64,000 bases of DNA, taken from Ganoderma boninense (Eukaryota > Basidiomycota > Agaricomycetes > Polyporales > Polyporaceae). Each line of letters begins with the position of its first letter. Within the stretch, counting starts at the first letter, position 1. Below the pieces are notes generated by a model. It was not told the DNA's origin, made no database searches, and saw only the letters and a program-made list of their open reading frames with translations. Position numbers and translations under genes: made by a program. Shown piece after piece: positions 19,167 to 33,101 of the stretch. The DNA is taken from assembly GCA_002900995.3 (NCBI GenBank), contig CM035305.1:3022467-3086466 (forward strand), read 5' to 3'.

Positions 19167-21374
19167 TTATGCCTCGTCGGGGTAAAGCATCAGCTCCGGC
19201 CGGACCTTCTCATCAAACTCCTCCGGTGTCAAAAACCCAAGTGCAACCGTCGCCTCCTTCAACGTGGTCCCCTCTTTGTGCGCCTTCTTCGCGCACTTCG
19301 CAACATCTGCACAAGGGATCAGATCACCTCTCAATCCAACGAACAGCTTTCGACACATACTATCGTATCCAAGGTGGCTGTTAAGAATGGTCGCCAACAT
19401 GAGCGACTCGTGTAGAAGAGTGTTGATACGCTTCTCGTTAGCCTGGATACCAACAACACAGTTCTTTGTGAAGGAACGCGATGCTACGAGGACGTCAGAT
19501 AGAACTTCAGTCCATCAACCGAAAAACCTTACCATCCGCGAGCAAACGAATGCTCTGGAGTACGTTCTTGATAATGACGGGTTTGAACACGTTGAGCTGA
19601 AACATATGTCAGTTGCCTCCTTTCTCATCTCATTTAACACATCAGCTTTCTCGCCTCGAACTGTCCGTTGGAGCCAGCAATGCTGACTACAGTGTGGTTT
19701 CCGATTACCTGCGCGGCCACCATAGTCATAGCCTCACACTGTGTGGGGTTGACCTTCCCAGGCATGATGCTGCTACCGGGTTCGTTCTCGGGAAGCTGCA
19801 GCTCCCCAAGACCGCAACGGGGACCGGAGCCGAGATATCGGATGTCGTTGGCAATCTTCATCAGCGAGACCGCCACTGTGTTGAGCGCGCCGTGGGCCTC
19901 GACGAGCGCATCGTGCGAGGCGAGTGCTTCAAACTGCGATGGTGGTCGTGTGAGATGAGATCGGTGCATGGGACAGGGACTTTACCTTATTAGGCGCGGT
20001 CTTGAACTCAATCCCAGTCAACTTGGAGATCTCGGCTGCGACCTTTACGTCGAAGCCCTTCTTGGTGTTCAGGCCCTAATGAAAGGAGGGAGGAGTTAAA
20101 GGCTGGGCTTCCGTAACCTTCGAGATACGCGAAATGCTTACGGTACCAACAGCAGTACCGCCCTGAGCAAGAAGGCTCAATCGCGGCAAGACGTCCTTCA
20201 CACGTTCAATACCGTTTGTCAATTGCTGAACATAACCACTGAATTCCTGACCCAGCGTGAGGGGAGTCGCGTCCTTGAACCAGGTCATCAAAATGACATG
20301 AAGTGCCTTATCTCAACAAAACAGCACACCTGCAAGTGAGTACGGCCGATCTTGGTGATGTGCTCGAATTCCTTCGCCTTGACGTCGAGGGCGTCACGGA
20401 GTTCAGTCAAGGCAGGAATGAGGGATCGGTGAATCTCGGTAACCGCGGCAACATGCATGACCGTAGGAAAACTAGAGTGTCGGTTAAGAGGAGTCTTCAT
20501 TGCTTCGGCCGAAAAGGAGACGTACCTGTCATTACTACTCTGGCTCATGTTGACGTGGTCATTGGGATGAACGGGCTTCTTCGAGCCACGCTCGCCGCCA
20601 AGGATCTCAATAGCACGATTCGAAATGACCTAATGCGAGGGCAATTGGCATGAACGATTTTGAAGGTTCAGGGTCCGTCACGCACCTCGTTCGCATTCAT
20701 GTTACTCTGCGTACCACTGCCGGTCTGGAACACGACGAGCGGGAATTCGTCGATCAGCTTTCCAGAGATGACCTAAAAGCCAAGCGATCGGTCGGATTGC
20801 TCCACAAAGGAGGTCAATATACAGACTCACGTCATCTGCAGCCTTCTGGATAGCGTCGCCAATCTTTGGATCCATGCCATAGCCAACATTAACAAACGAC
20901 GCCGCCTTCTTGAGGACACCAAAGGCCTTGATGAGGGGTTCTGGCAGGCGCTCAGAGGGACCACCGATGTCGAAATTTTGCAGTGACCTACACGCCAGCA
21001 AGATGACGATCGGTCAAAAACCACACTTGGCATGAGGCAGATGTCACGTACCGCTGAGTCTGCGCTCCCCAATAGCGGTCTGCAGGCACTTGAAGCTCAC
21101 CGAAGGTGTCGCGCTCGATGCGGTATTTCTGCTCCTACTCTCCGCGTGGAACCGTGAGCTCTCGTAGTCCGGGACAGTGGCATTGAGCCGTGCATACCAT
21201 CGCGATCGACGAGGATGAGAATAAACGCGTCGAAGGGGCCCGCGCGGATTCGAGCTGTAGGTCATAGGATGCACATTGCGGTGCGGGTTAAATCACATGA
21301 GCGAAGTCGATACATTGGCACATGGTATTCTGCAGACTCACGAAAGTGGCGCGCGCGAAGCGAATTCCGGCCAT
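19167..21374 (-). CDS. FUM1: Fumarate hydratase, mitochondrial
   Basis: A class II fumarase on the minus strand. The 5' exons are 21374-21342, 21254-21198 and one starting at 21128; the stop is at 19167. Exons 1-2 encode [18 protein letters not shown] followed by [13 protein letters not shown], an Arg/Ser-rich presequence. The mature part begins [20 protein letters not shown] and continues with [24 protein letters not shown], and the superfamily signature [13 protein letters not shown]. It ends MLYPDEA. The enzyme hydrates fumarate to L-malate in the TCA cycle. Exon 2 ends exactly on an ATG (Met30), which could start a cytosolic form. It is divergent from PEX11 (505 bp between starts). The short 5' exons make the N-terminus slightly less certain than the core. 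Confidence 0.96.
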
Positions 21375-21879
21375 TCTATAAAGAATTAAGGTATAGCGTA
21401 GGGGTAACGGGGTGCTCTGAGAGCTCTAGAGGTATGCCGATGCGCAGGACGGTGTGGAAGGATATATGCGACAGTGTGCTGGCGGCGGCATTCAGCCACG
21501 CCGCCTATTTCCGATACCTGGCCCGATTTTCTCCGTACGTGTCCGACCTTTGACCTTCCCCCATTCCGAAGGATTTGCGACGCGCAGAGGCCGCGGATAA
21601 ATGACACTCCATTTGGGAAGATGGATCATGGCGTGTCGTAGCAATCTACTAATTAGAGCCTTGACGTTGGGTACTTACATTGAGCAAGGTAAGTACGAGT
21701 TAACTGCGTATCGGAATATCACAGGAACTCATTCTTTACACGTGATATGACAGTCGGCCTTTAGACTTCGATACCCCACCGCGCACGAACTTCCCTGTGG
21801 GGTCCCCGCATCCATATCTTTCTCCAGCCCCCTCATCTTCCCCCGCATTCCAGTCCCCACTCCAGTCCAAGCGAAGACC
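21375..21879. other. Divergent intergenic region of FUM1 and PEX11
   Basis: About 505 nt between the two start codons, so it must hold both promoters. The part next to PEX11 (21770-21870) is pyrimidine-rich. No other gene was recognised. Confidence 0.5.
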
Positions 21880-22840
21880 ATGGCGAGCATAGCATCCCAA
21901 GTCATTCTCCACCCGGTGACTTCTCAGTCACTGAAGGTGCTTAGCATGACCGTGGGGAGAGACAAGGTATGATCTCATACATCGCTCATCCGTTCCCCCT
22001 GCTCAGTGCGGCGAGTGCAGCTATACCGTGCCATCCAATACTTTGCGCGATTCTTCGCCTGGCTGCTGCTTTCACGCGGATACAAAATCCAGGCTGCGCG
22101 ATGGGACGCACTCAAGTCGCAGCTTGCTCTAGGTCGCAAGCGTGAGTTCCGATCCATCTCCAAGACCGGCTGAGAGTTGACGAGGACACCTGCCAGTTAT
22201 GCGGGTGGGTAGGTTCGTGGAGAACGCCCAGGCCGCACTCCGCGCTATCGCGGCCCCTGGCGACGCTGGAGAGCGCATCACGACAATTGGGAGGCAAATT
22301 GGTTACGTTGGCTACTTGTCTTTGGACAGTCTCATCTGGGTCAGTTGCATCTGTCCTGCCAGGCTTGCGATGAATTGACAACCAAGGATATCGTAGATAC
22401 ACACTGCCAAGTTCTACCCCTTGTTGCCCTCGACTGCCCAAAAGGTCAACAAGCGTTCCGCTCAGTTCTGGTTCGCTGGAATCGTGTTCAGCATTGTGAA
22501 CGGCCTCCTGAAGGCCGGTCGCCTCGCCAACGAGGTCAAACAGCTTCAGAGTCAGGCCTGGACAGACAAGGGTGTGGAGGCGGAACGCGAACTCAAGCTT
22601 CGGGGCCTTCAGACTTCTCGGGATGCTGTACGTTACCAGTTCATCATCGATCTTCTCGACGTTTGGATTCCCGCGACCAACATCGGCTTGGTGAACATCA
22701 ACGACGGTGTCCTGGGTATCTTTGGGTGAGACTCTGTTGCTTACATCAGGGTCATGTTCGTTCACTGAAGTGTTTACAGTCTCATTTCCTCATTGATGGC
22801 TCTCAGACAACAATGGATTGCCGCTGCAGGCAAGAAGTAG
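21880..22840 (+). CDS. PEX11: Peroxisomal membrane protein Pex11
   Basis: Exons 21880-21966, 22021-22141, 22197-22339, 22397-22725 and 22780-22840 join in frame to 246 aa, the usual fungal Pex11 length. The N-terminus contains LSMTVGRDKLYRAIQYFAR, the amphipathic-helix region typical of Pex11. RSAQFWFAGIVFSIVNGLLK and LLDVWIPATNIGLVNINDGV form the conserved hydrophobic segments, and the C-terminus is short and basic (AAAGKK). Pex11 remodels peroxisomal membranes and promotes proliferation and division. The start is the first ATG downstream of a pyrimidine-rich leader. Confidence 0.95.
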
Positions 22841-23046
22841 ATGTCTGTACGCTTGTATATGTTACCATTATTGCTTCAATATTTCTACAATTGTTGTGGC
22901 GCGTACCATAAGTTCACATCACCATCACTGGGAATTCACGTGAACTGTGAGGTGCAGATGTATTAGAGGGAAGCTATGAGCCAGGAAGTCACTTGGTGCC
23001 TCGTCGTCCAAGCACGAGCATGCCCGTGACGTGCGTAAATATGGTA

Positions 23047-23419
23047 CTATGTTGTTGATTCCCGTTGTTTCTGCTCGTCCCGCAAACGCAAGTACTCAGC
23101 GCGGACTGTAGCCATAGCTTCAGGACCGGTACTGGGGAGCAGCTCAGTGACTGTTCCTGGGAGGCACAGTACAGTGACACCTACTACTGTAGCATGCAGT
23201 CCTGAACCGCCTTGTACTTCTGCCTGCACTCCCATGCTACAGAGAATGTGCGACCTTCGGCACAGAGTGCAAATTCTAAAGCAGCGAAAGTCAGAATCCG
23301 AGCACGAGACGTCGCTGAGAATGTGCTTCACCCTTTACAACGGGATCACACTCCTTCAAAGCACTAGCCTTTGTCTGTTTCAGCAGTGTGTCCTCCTCGC
23401 GGCGAGATAGGGTATTCAT
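23047..23419 (-). CDS. CMC1: CMC1-like twin CX9C mitochondrial protein
   Basis: A small gene visible only after splicing. Exons 23419-23332, 23275-23188 and 23131-23047 join in frame to 86 aa. The protein begins MNTLSRREEDTLLKQTKASA. It contains two CX9C motifs, CDPVVKEFALC and CRQKYKAVQDC, the hallmark of Mia40 substrates that fold as a disulfide-linked helical hairpin in the intermembrane space. The spacing and the GRTFSVAWECRQKYKAVQDC block match the Cmc1/Cmc2 family of cytochrome c oxidase assembly factors. The exon 2 donor is GTAGTA, which is not perfect but is the only one that keeps frame. It is divergent from lipoyl synthase (232 bp between starts). Cmc1 versus Cmc2 cannot be settled without an alignment. 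Confidence 0.85.
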
Positions 23420-23651
23420 GGTAAGCCAGTCGGCCCCCTTCGGGCGAAGAAAAGAAGAGGAAGCTGACGCGCTGACGGCTCACCGCAGGCTCGCGATTGG
23501 ACGTGATCGAGCGCGCGCGTTACTTGAACCGGCGTTACACAGCGTCATCCGAGCTCGCCACCGCGGCCAGCCCGCTTCTCGCTTCTGCTTCAACCCAGTG
23601 CCCACTCCTGCACACCGCTCCTGTGGCCGTTCTGCTTCCAGCATAGACACC

Positions 23652-25148
23652 ATGCGTCTTTCAGGGTCCCAACTGTGCACTGCTATGCATGCAGCCCGGA
23701 CTGCGAGACCGCAAATACGACGTCTGGCCACACCTTCCTCGTCAAAGGCACAATTCAGTCAGACCCTAGAAGACGGTCCGTCACTAGACGACTTCATTGC
23801 GGACCGGGTCTCTGACCGTGTCGTTCTCGGAAATGCGAAAGCGTGCGTGAACCTGACTTTTTGAATAACTTTCAAGCCCAACGTAGCGACCACACTAGGC
23901 CCCGTCTCCCCACATTCCTGAAGACCAAGATCCCCACAGGCGCTTCCTTCTCCAAGATCAAGAAGGACCTGCGTAGGCTGAACCTGCACACCGTCTGCGA
24001 GGAGGCACGTTGTCCGAACATCGGTGACTGCTGGGGTGGAAAGGAGGGTGCAACCGAGGCGGAGGGGCGTAGGGCCGCGACTGCCACCATCATGGTACGT
24101 GCTGCTGCTGAGTCTGAACTCTCCTCGTGCGGATCCTCACGAATGTCGTAGCTTATGGGCGATACGTGCACACGAGGCTGCAGGTTCTGTTCAGTCAAGA
24201 CTTCCAAGGCGCCCCCGCCCTTGGACCCCCACGAGCCCGAGAACACGGCCGAAGCTATCAGCCGTTGGGGGCTGGGCTATATCGTTTTGACGAGTGTAGA
24301 CCGTGATGGTAACGTTATATCTTGTTTCAAACTTCGAATAATTCTTACGCATTCCCTAGACCTTGCGGACGGGGGCGCACACCACTTCGCCGAAACCATT
24401 ATGAAAATCAAGCAGAAGTTCGCACTCATATAGCAAAACCCTCTTGCCAGCTGACCTCCGCATTTTCTTCATAGAGCCCCCCAAATTCTGGTCGAGGCCC
24501 TCACTGGAGACTTTGCTGGCAACCTGGACCATGTCTCAGTCGTCGCGAAGTCCGGGCTGGACGTCTACGCCCATAATATTGAGACAACCGAGGCACTCAC
24601 GCCGTTTGTCCGTGATCGCCGTGCGACCTTCAGGCAAAGTCTGAGCGTGCTCAAGCGTGCCAAGGAAGAGGGTGTTCGCGTCACCAAAACCAGCATAATG
24701 CTTGGAGTTGGCGAGAACGAGGAGCAGATCATGGACGCTTTAAAGGGTGATTTCCAAGGCTGTCAGGCCCTTGAGGGATTCATGAGCGCTACTGACAGCC
24801 ATCTGGTAGAACTGCGTAAAGTGAATGTGGACGTGGTCACATTCGGCCAATATATGCGACCGACGAAGAGGCACATGAAAGTTGATCGGTACGTTGAACC
24901 GGCCGAATTCGATCGCTGGAAGCATATTGCGGAAGATATGGGTTTCCTGTATGTCGCGAGCGGGCCCCTCGTGCGCAGTAGCTACAAGGCATGTGCGTCA
25001 ACGCCAGATGGTTGCCGAAACTAATCTCCTTTCTGACTAGGCCGGGGAATTCTTCATCGAGAACGTGCTGAGAGGAAAGGCGAGTGAGAAGAGGGTCAAG
25101 AACCTAATCGCCAGCCAGGTTCTCGAGTCGGGGAAACTGCAGGCGTAG
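23652..25148 (+). CDS. LIP5: Lipoyl synthase, mitochondrial
   Basis: Seven exons (23652-23842, 23899-24094, 24152-24308, 24360-24417, 24475-24746, 24810-24988, 25041-25148) join in frame to 386 aa. A mitochondrial presequence ([20 protein letters not shown]) precedes the LipA core. [12 protein letters not shown] supplies the auxiliary iron-sulfur cysteines, CTRGCRFC the radical-SAM CX3CX2C cluster, and RSSYKAGEFF holds the C-terminal RSSY serine ligand. The enzyme inserts two sulfurs into octanoyl groups on E2 and GCV-H proteins. The last intron (24989-25040) uses a GC donor (AAG|GCATGT) and a normal AG acceptor; the protein frame requires it. The gene is otherwise intact. Confidence 0.96.
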
Positions 25149-25454
25149 ATTTCGGACACATGTTTATAACCCTCCTACCCATACCTTATGTCGATTGCAT
25201 TATTTCTGTACTTACCATAGGCCTTCTCTCTGCACACGCTGTACTCAACGTAGATCATACTGACGCGCCACCGTGACCGTACGGATCAGGTAAGCACGGA
25301 TGTGACGTCGGAGCGCGAGCGCTTCAGCCACTAAGATCGGCATGCGCCGGGCGGGGTTTGCATTGGTGCTCAACTGGCGAACCTTAATTTTCTATCGAGT
25401 CCACCAACCCCAAACTCACCTCCAGTCTCGTCCTCGGCCACTCCTTAAGCAAAA
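25149..25454. other. Intergenic region between LIP5 and RPS28
   Basis: About 306 nt holding the LIP5 3' UTR and the eS28 promoter. Nothing else was recognised. No telo-box like that at eL22 was seen here. Confidence 0.5.
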
Positions 25455-25847
25455 ATGGTACGCCCATTGGCATCGTATGCGCATTGAGTGCACGAACTCA
25501 CCAGTTTCGTAGGATGCCTCAAAAGCCCCTGTCAAGCTCGCCACCGTCACCAAGGTCGTTTTTCCCCATTTCCTCTCCATGGACTTACACGCCCTGACAT
25601 GAAAGTCGATTCTGTGCTTCAATAGGTCCTTGGCCGCACTGGCTCCCGTGGTGGTGTCACGCAAGTTCGTGTCGAGTTCATGGATGACCCCAGCCGTTCC
25701 ATCATCCGTAATGTGAAGGGTCCTGTCCGCGAGAAGGACATCCTGGCTCTCCTGGAGAGTGAGCGTGAGGCTCGGTGCGTGTTACTTATCTACGGCCGCC
25801 CTTGCATGGCTCTCATTCTTGTGACTCCTACCAGCCGCCTTCGGTAG
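25455..25847 (+). CDS. RPS28: 40S ribosomal protein eS28
   Basis: Exons 25455-25457, 25513-25554, 25626-25774 and 25835-25847 join to 68 aa, the normal size of eS28. The protein begins [20 protein letters not shown], continues [16 protein letters not shown] and [20 protein letters not shown], and ends ESEREARRLR. Exon 1 is only the start codon, followed directly by GTACGC, the same architecture as eL22 in this window. eS28 lies near the mRNA exit channel of the small subunit. Confidence 0.97.
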
Positions 25848-26392
25848 ACTGCCGTCTCCGTCTCCTGGTGTTTCGCTGTATTGCTTTCCTCTCGCCTATC
25901 CGACGCATCTGTATGACCATACCAATGCTATTACATGCATGAGCCTCATGCTGCCTTCAATGTGGGGAGTATGATGTTGTTCTGCTGCTTGTGTAGGATC
26001 CGATCGTTTGCTCAGCGCGTGCTTTGCCGCCCCACGGAGCTTCTGCCGCCCATATCGCCTGCTAAGCATGTGCGGCTGTGGACCACCCTGCCCTTCGCAA
26101 GGCTCGCGTCTATTCTCCACGCCATCCGGCATCTCTAATTATGTCGTCTGAACTGTGTTCGCGCGATGGTATGCACGCTGACACAGGTGTCGTACTGGCT
26201 CCCGAGCGTCATGCATACATTGATCAATGGTCCGGCGACGATCGATAACGTGCCTAAAACGCGCATCCGTGCAAGATTGCGGAGCTTCCAAGCCAATGAA
26301 CAATTAATATTAGTGGCAGCCATCTATAAAACCATCCAAGCTGGCCTTGCCCTGAAAATGTCAACGTTCTCCCTACTTTCACGGACCACGCC
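25848..26392. other. Intergenic region between RPS28 and the GT8 gene
   Basis: About 545 nt. The last part carries a plausible core promoter for the GT8 gene (CCAAT at 26293 and TATAAAA at 26335). The remainder is probably eS28 3' UTR. No other gene was seen. Confidence 0.5.
26293..26341 (+). promoter_or_regulatory. CCAAT and TATA elements of the GT8 gene
   Basis: CCAAT occurs at 26293-26297 and TATAAAA at 26335-26341, about 50 bp before the ATG at 26393. The order and spacing suit a fungal core promoter with a very short leader. The assignment rests on sequence match alone. Confidence 0.45.
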
Positions 26393-27484
26393 ATGTCCCC
26401 CAACGCTGCCTACGTTACCCTCCTTACAGCGCCGGCGTATCTTCCTGGGGTGCTAGTCCTCCACGAGACATTGCGCTCAGTTGGATCGAAGCATCCTCTC
26501 GTGGTGATGGTCACACCTGGCCTCTCTTCCGAAGCACGAACCGTCATCACGAAGCGCGGCATAACCATCCGAGATATAGATCATCTATACCCAGAGGAGG
26601 GTGCACATAACTTGGCAGGGCATGACTCGAGGTTTCGCGATACCTGGACGAAGCTGCGGTATGTCGGCAGGGACACCTCACGGCAAACGGCTAGCTCACC
26701 CCACACCTCTACACAGGGCTTTCGAGCTGGTCGAATATGACGTACACTCTCCCGGGCATCCAATGACATCGGATAGCTGACGCGCTTCGGATTCGCAGCG
26801 TGTGGTTCTGCTAGACGCGGACATGATTGTGAAGCGGAACATGGACGAGCTTATGGACCTGCCCCTTGAGAACGACTGGATAGCGGCCGCCCATGTGTGT
26901 GCCTGCAACCCTCGAAAGCTGCCGCACTACCCCGTTGATTGGTGTGTACTGACTTGTTGAGAACGTGGTCCATGGCAAATCCTAACCGGGTCCGCAGGAT
27001 ACCAGAGAACTGCGCGTACACCGCCGTAACCTCTCCGACACATGACCCACCTGAAATCACTGCCACCAGTCCGCGCCCATACACACAGCTCAACTCGGGC
27101 AATGTCGTCCTGAACCCCTCGCTGGATATCCTTAACGATATCACCACATTGATCGCAACGTCCCCGGCGATAGCGACGTACAGCTTCCCCGACCAGGACC
27201 TGCTATCCGATTACTTTCGGGGCCGCTGGAAACCACTGTCGTGGCGGTACAATGCGCTGAAGACTCTGCGGATCATCCATACGCCCTTGTGGAATGACGA
27301 CGAGGTCCGCTGTTTGCATTACATACTACACGACAAGCCTTGGGGTTCTCCGCGGGGGACCGGCGGGGATTATGAGGAGGTGAACGGGTGGTGGTGGGAT
27401 CTGTACGAGGAGTTGGAGCGGGACATGCAACAGTCTGATCCAGAAGGTTGGGAGCTTGTGGACGCGAATGTCGCCCACCTCTAA
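26393..27484 (+). CDS. Glycosyltransferase family 8 protein (glycogenin/galactinol synthase-like)
   Basis: Exons 26393-26658, 26717-26741 (25 nt), 26799-26941 and 26998-27484 join in frame to 306 aa. The N-terminus AAYVTLLTAPAYLPGVLVLH is the first strand of a GT-A fold. VVLLDADMIVKRNMDEL contains the metal-binding DxD. QLNSGNVVLNPS and YSFPDQDLLSDYF are typical GT8 motifs. A C-terminal HDKPWG motif resembles the HYxG..KPW motif. There is no signal peptide, so the enzyme is probably cytosolic. The donor sugar is likely UDP-linked, but the acceptor cannot be read from the sequence. The glycogenin self-glucosylating tyrosine region is absent, so true glycogenin is unlikely. Confidence 0.88.
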
Positions 27485-27729
27485 CGTGTCTGACTTATAA
27501 TTGGGTTCCGTACCGTGTTCATAGACCGTGGGCTTATAGACGTCTTGCGTTTTGTTCCAACCCGCTTCCTGACTCCGTGTTCAAACAACTAACCCAATGA
27601 GTCTGCACTCCGAATATGCTCATGGACATTGAGTGCATCACCCGGAGTACTACAGAGACACCACATAGATACACGAACGTGACATACCGATACAATAACG
27701 ACACTTCAATGCGGCCCCTTGCCCTTTCC

Positions 27730-29269
<1,540 letters not shown>

Positions 29270-29457
29270 CTTGGTGACCGTCCGAGTGCGAGATGCAGGC
29301 GTGCGGCGGTGCCAGCCACTCGATCTCCACACCCTCCATCTAATCTTATCTGCTCACGTGCACCCCGCAGACTCCAGATGACTTTGAGCAGCCTCCCAAA
29401 AGCCCTCGCAAGCTCGACCGAAACGCGCGATACTCACCTCCACCACCCTCGTTCACC
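29270..29457. promoter_or_regulatory. Compact divergent promoter of KAE1 and LYS1
   Basis: Only 188 bp separate the two start codons, so both genes must share this control region. No obvious TATA element or Gcn4-type TGACTC site was seen. Confidence 0.5.
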
Positions 29458-30740
<1,283 letters not shown>

Positions 30741-31805
30741 ACGAGTAGTTTCGAGAAGCGCAGTGTTGTAACACCCTAGAGACAAGGAGTAACAGGTAGA
30801 ACAGACTGGGACATTCTAATCTGCCTAATATGGGAGATATTGTGTTCCACGGACGTTGCGGGTCGACATCGTAACCGTTCCGGTGACCTAGCAAGGATGT
30901 TTCTCAGCCTTGCACTTTCATATGGGCCACGTTGAGCTTAGCGACGCCCGTCCTACGTCCACGACGGTCCTGGGACGCTTGAAGAGCTGAATGCAGAATG
31001 CACAGGATACAGGATGCCCATAGGGTCACAGACGAGGTTCATCACCGGTCTGATGCCTGAGTACCCTTGTCTTAGACCGAGACGTCTGAGGCAAGCACGC
31101 CTGTTTCAAGTACGTGGAGAGACCGGTACCGTTCATCGGGTGGCTGCGGGGCACGCGATGATTGAAGTGAGGCCGAGTCTCAAGTATGCAAGGGGGAGCC
31201 ACTGATGGCCGGCATGTGGGAAGGGGGCCGTAACTGCGGGGCAGCCACAGCTATTGAGGGCGGGGCGGGCGAGCCGTGTCTGGACGAGGGCACGCGAATT
31301 GGAGAGGAGACCAGAGGGAGGGGGTCGAGGCCAAGAGAACGGGAGGGCGCGGCAGTGTGCGAGGGCCGGAGAAGGGACGCGGTTGCCATGATGGATGGCG
31401 GCACTGGGGGCGTTGCTGCGGAGGCAAGGGAGATCAGAGGCTGGGGAGATGACGGGGAGCTGATGTGTCTGGCTCGGTGTGCAACATGGGCCTGGGGACT
31501 GCTGTGCTGCCGCCGCTCGCGTCGCCCGCTGATTACAAGTTCAACCTCGACCTGGTCCTTTTCAATCTGATCGTCCGTCCCGTCCCCACCGCACATCTTC
31601 TCCTTCTCCTTTTTCTTCTCTCCTTCTCTCCTTCCTGTGGTCCCAGCCTTGCGCTGTTTTCTCTCCCTTTCCTTCCCCAACTTCTTGCTCCCGGCCCTCC
31701 TTCCGGTGCAACATTATTGCCCAAGTGTTCACTGGTGCTGGTCGCCCCCCTCTTCTTTTCTTCTGCAAGCAAGTAACCCCGTCCGCCGCCGTCCGCCGCG
31801 TCAAC
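30741..31805. other. Intergenic region, no gene seen
   Basis: About 1.07 kb between LYS1 and the Pro/Ser-rich gene. The end nearest the downstream gene (about 31570-31700) is strongly CT-rich, a likely promoter or leader. The open frames at 31180-32017 on the minus strand are low-complexity and overlap the leader, so I did not accept them. Confidence 0.5.
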
Positions 31806-33101
31806 ATGCTCGCCCTCTCTCCTGTCCCCGAGATTTCCATCTCGCTCGCATCTCCCGAGGAGCCTGTCCCGGAGCCCTTCTCTCCCTTCCGCCAGTGCAC
31901 CTTCCTCAGCGACGACTCTGACAGTTTCCGGCCAACCCTCCTTTCGCCGCCTCCGCTTGCCATGACCCCCAAGCAGCTGTCACCCCTGCGGCCCAAGGAC
32001 GCTCCCATGACGGGCAAGGGTCTGGAGAGGGAGAGATTCGAAGCTCTGCTGCAGGCTCAACGCGACAGGAATGCTGCACTGGGAAGCAAGAGATCGCCTA
32101 CGGATCTTCGCAAGGAGATCGCGTTGAAGGTGCACAAGAGCAAGCAGAGTGAGTGACCGTCCTTAACGCCACACCCTTCCTTGACTTAACCGTGTATAAT
32201 CCTAGTGGAACGCCGTGCTCTGTTCCTCTCCAAGGTGCAGGCCCCGCCGTCTCCTTCTGCTACCCTCATCCCCGTCACCCCTCCCGAGTCTCCCGCAGTG
32301 TTCCACTACTCGTTGCCCTCACCCGGTCTCGATTCCCCTCTCGAGGTCTTCGAAGCACTCACCCTCGGTCATATGACCTCCTCCACCTGTCAACCCTGGG
32401 TTGAACAGGTTGACTTCCGCCTCGCTGGAGATGAGTACCGCAAGGTACCTACTCGACGCACACCCGCCGCGGCCTTGAAAAGGAAGATCCTTCCCTCCCT
32501 CGAACAGATCACTGCTCGCTTAAGCACGAACGGCCATGTCGCCGCATCCGTGCAGGAGGGACCTGCGCGCCCGTCCATGCGCCTGCCATCTTTCCTCGCT
32601 CCTGCTCGTGCAGAGCAGTTCCAGGCCAAGGCTCCGAAGCCCGAACCACAACAACCAGGCACGCGAGCCCGGGCTGCCCTGCTTGCTGGTGTCGGCCGCC
32701 TTCGGTTCCCATCCAAGGAGACCACCGAAGCGCCGAAGGTTGAGATCGCCCAGCCGACACCCTGCCCCCCTCCCGTATCGCCCAAGTCTCCCATCGCGCC
32801 TCGGTTGCAGGTAACCACTCTGCTGGTCCCGCGCACCACGTCGGCTTCTCCCATCGAGCTTACGGAATCGAACCTGATGGCGTTCACCGCGGGCTCGCGC
32901 GAGCGTACTGCACATAACATGCTTACGCGCCTCCGCCGCCGCACTCTTCCTCCACAGATTGCCGTTCCCGCCCCGGGCGAGATCGATATGGAGGACGAGA
33001 TTGAGCGCAAGGCCCGGAGGCACAGCGCCCCGCCCGAGCTGCCACAACGAAACCGGATTGGCTTCTCGCATCCCATCTTGGAACTCCCAGGAGCCTTCTG
33101 A
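31806..33101 (+). CDS. Pro/Ser-rich protein of unknown function
   Basis: Exons 31806-32148 and 32206-33101 join to 412 aa. I do not recognise a domain. The protein is mostly disordered and rich in Pro, Ser, Ala and Arg, with repeated SP/TP sites (for example LSPVPEIS and SPKSPIAPRL), suggesting a phosphorylated regulator. Two more ordered blocks stand out: KGLERERFEALLQAQRDRNA with the following basic helix, and a C-terminal IERKARRHSAPPELPQRNRI containing an RRHSAP motif that resembles a basophilic-kinase or 14-3-3 site. The N-terminal LSPVPEISISLASPEEPVPE recurs in many Agaricomycete disordered proteins. Splicing (A|GTGAGT..CCTAG|TGG) is clean and both exons lack stops. Function is unknown. 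Confidence 0.7.
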
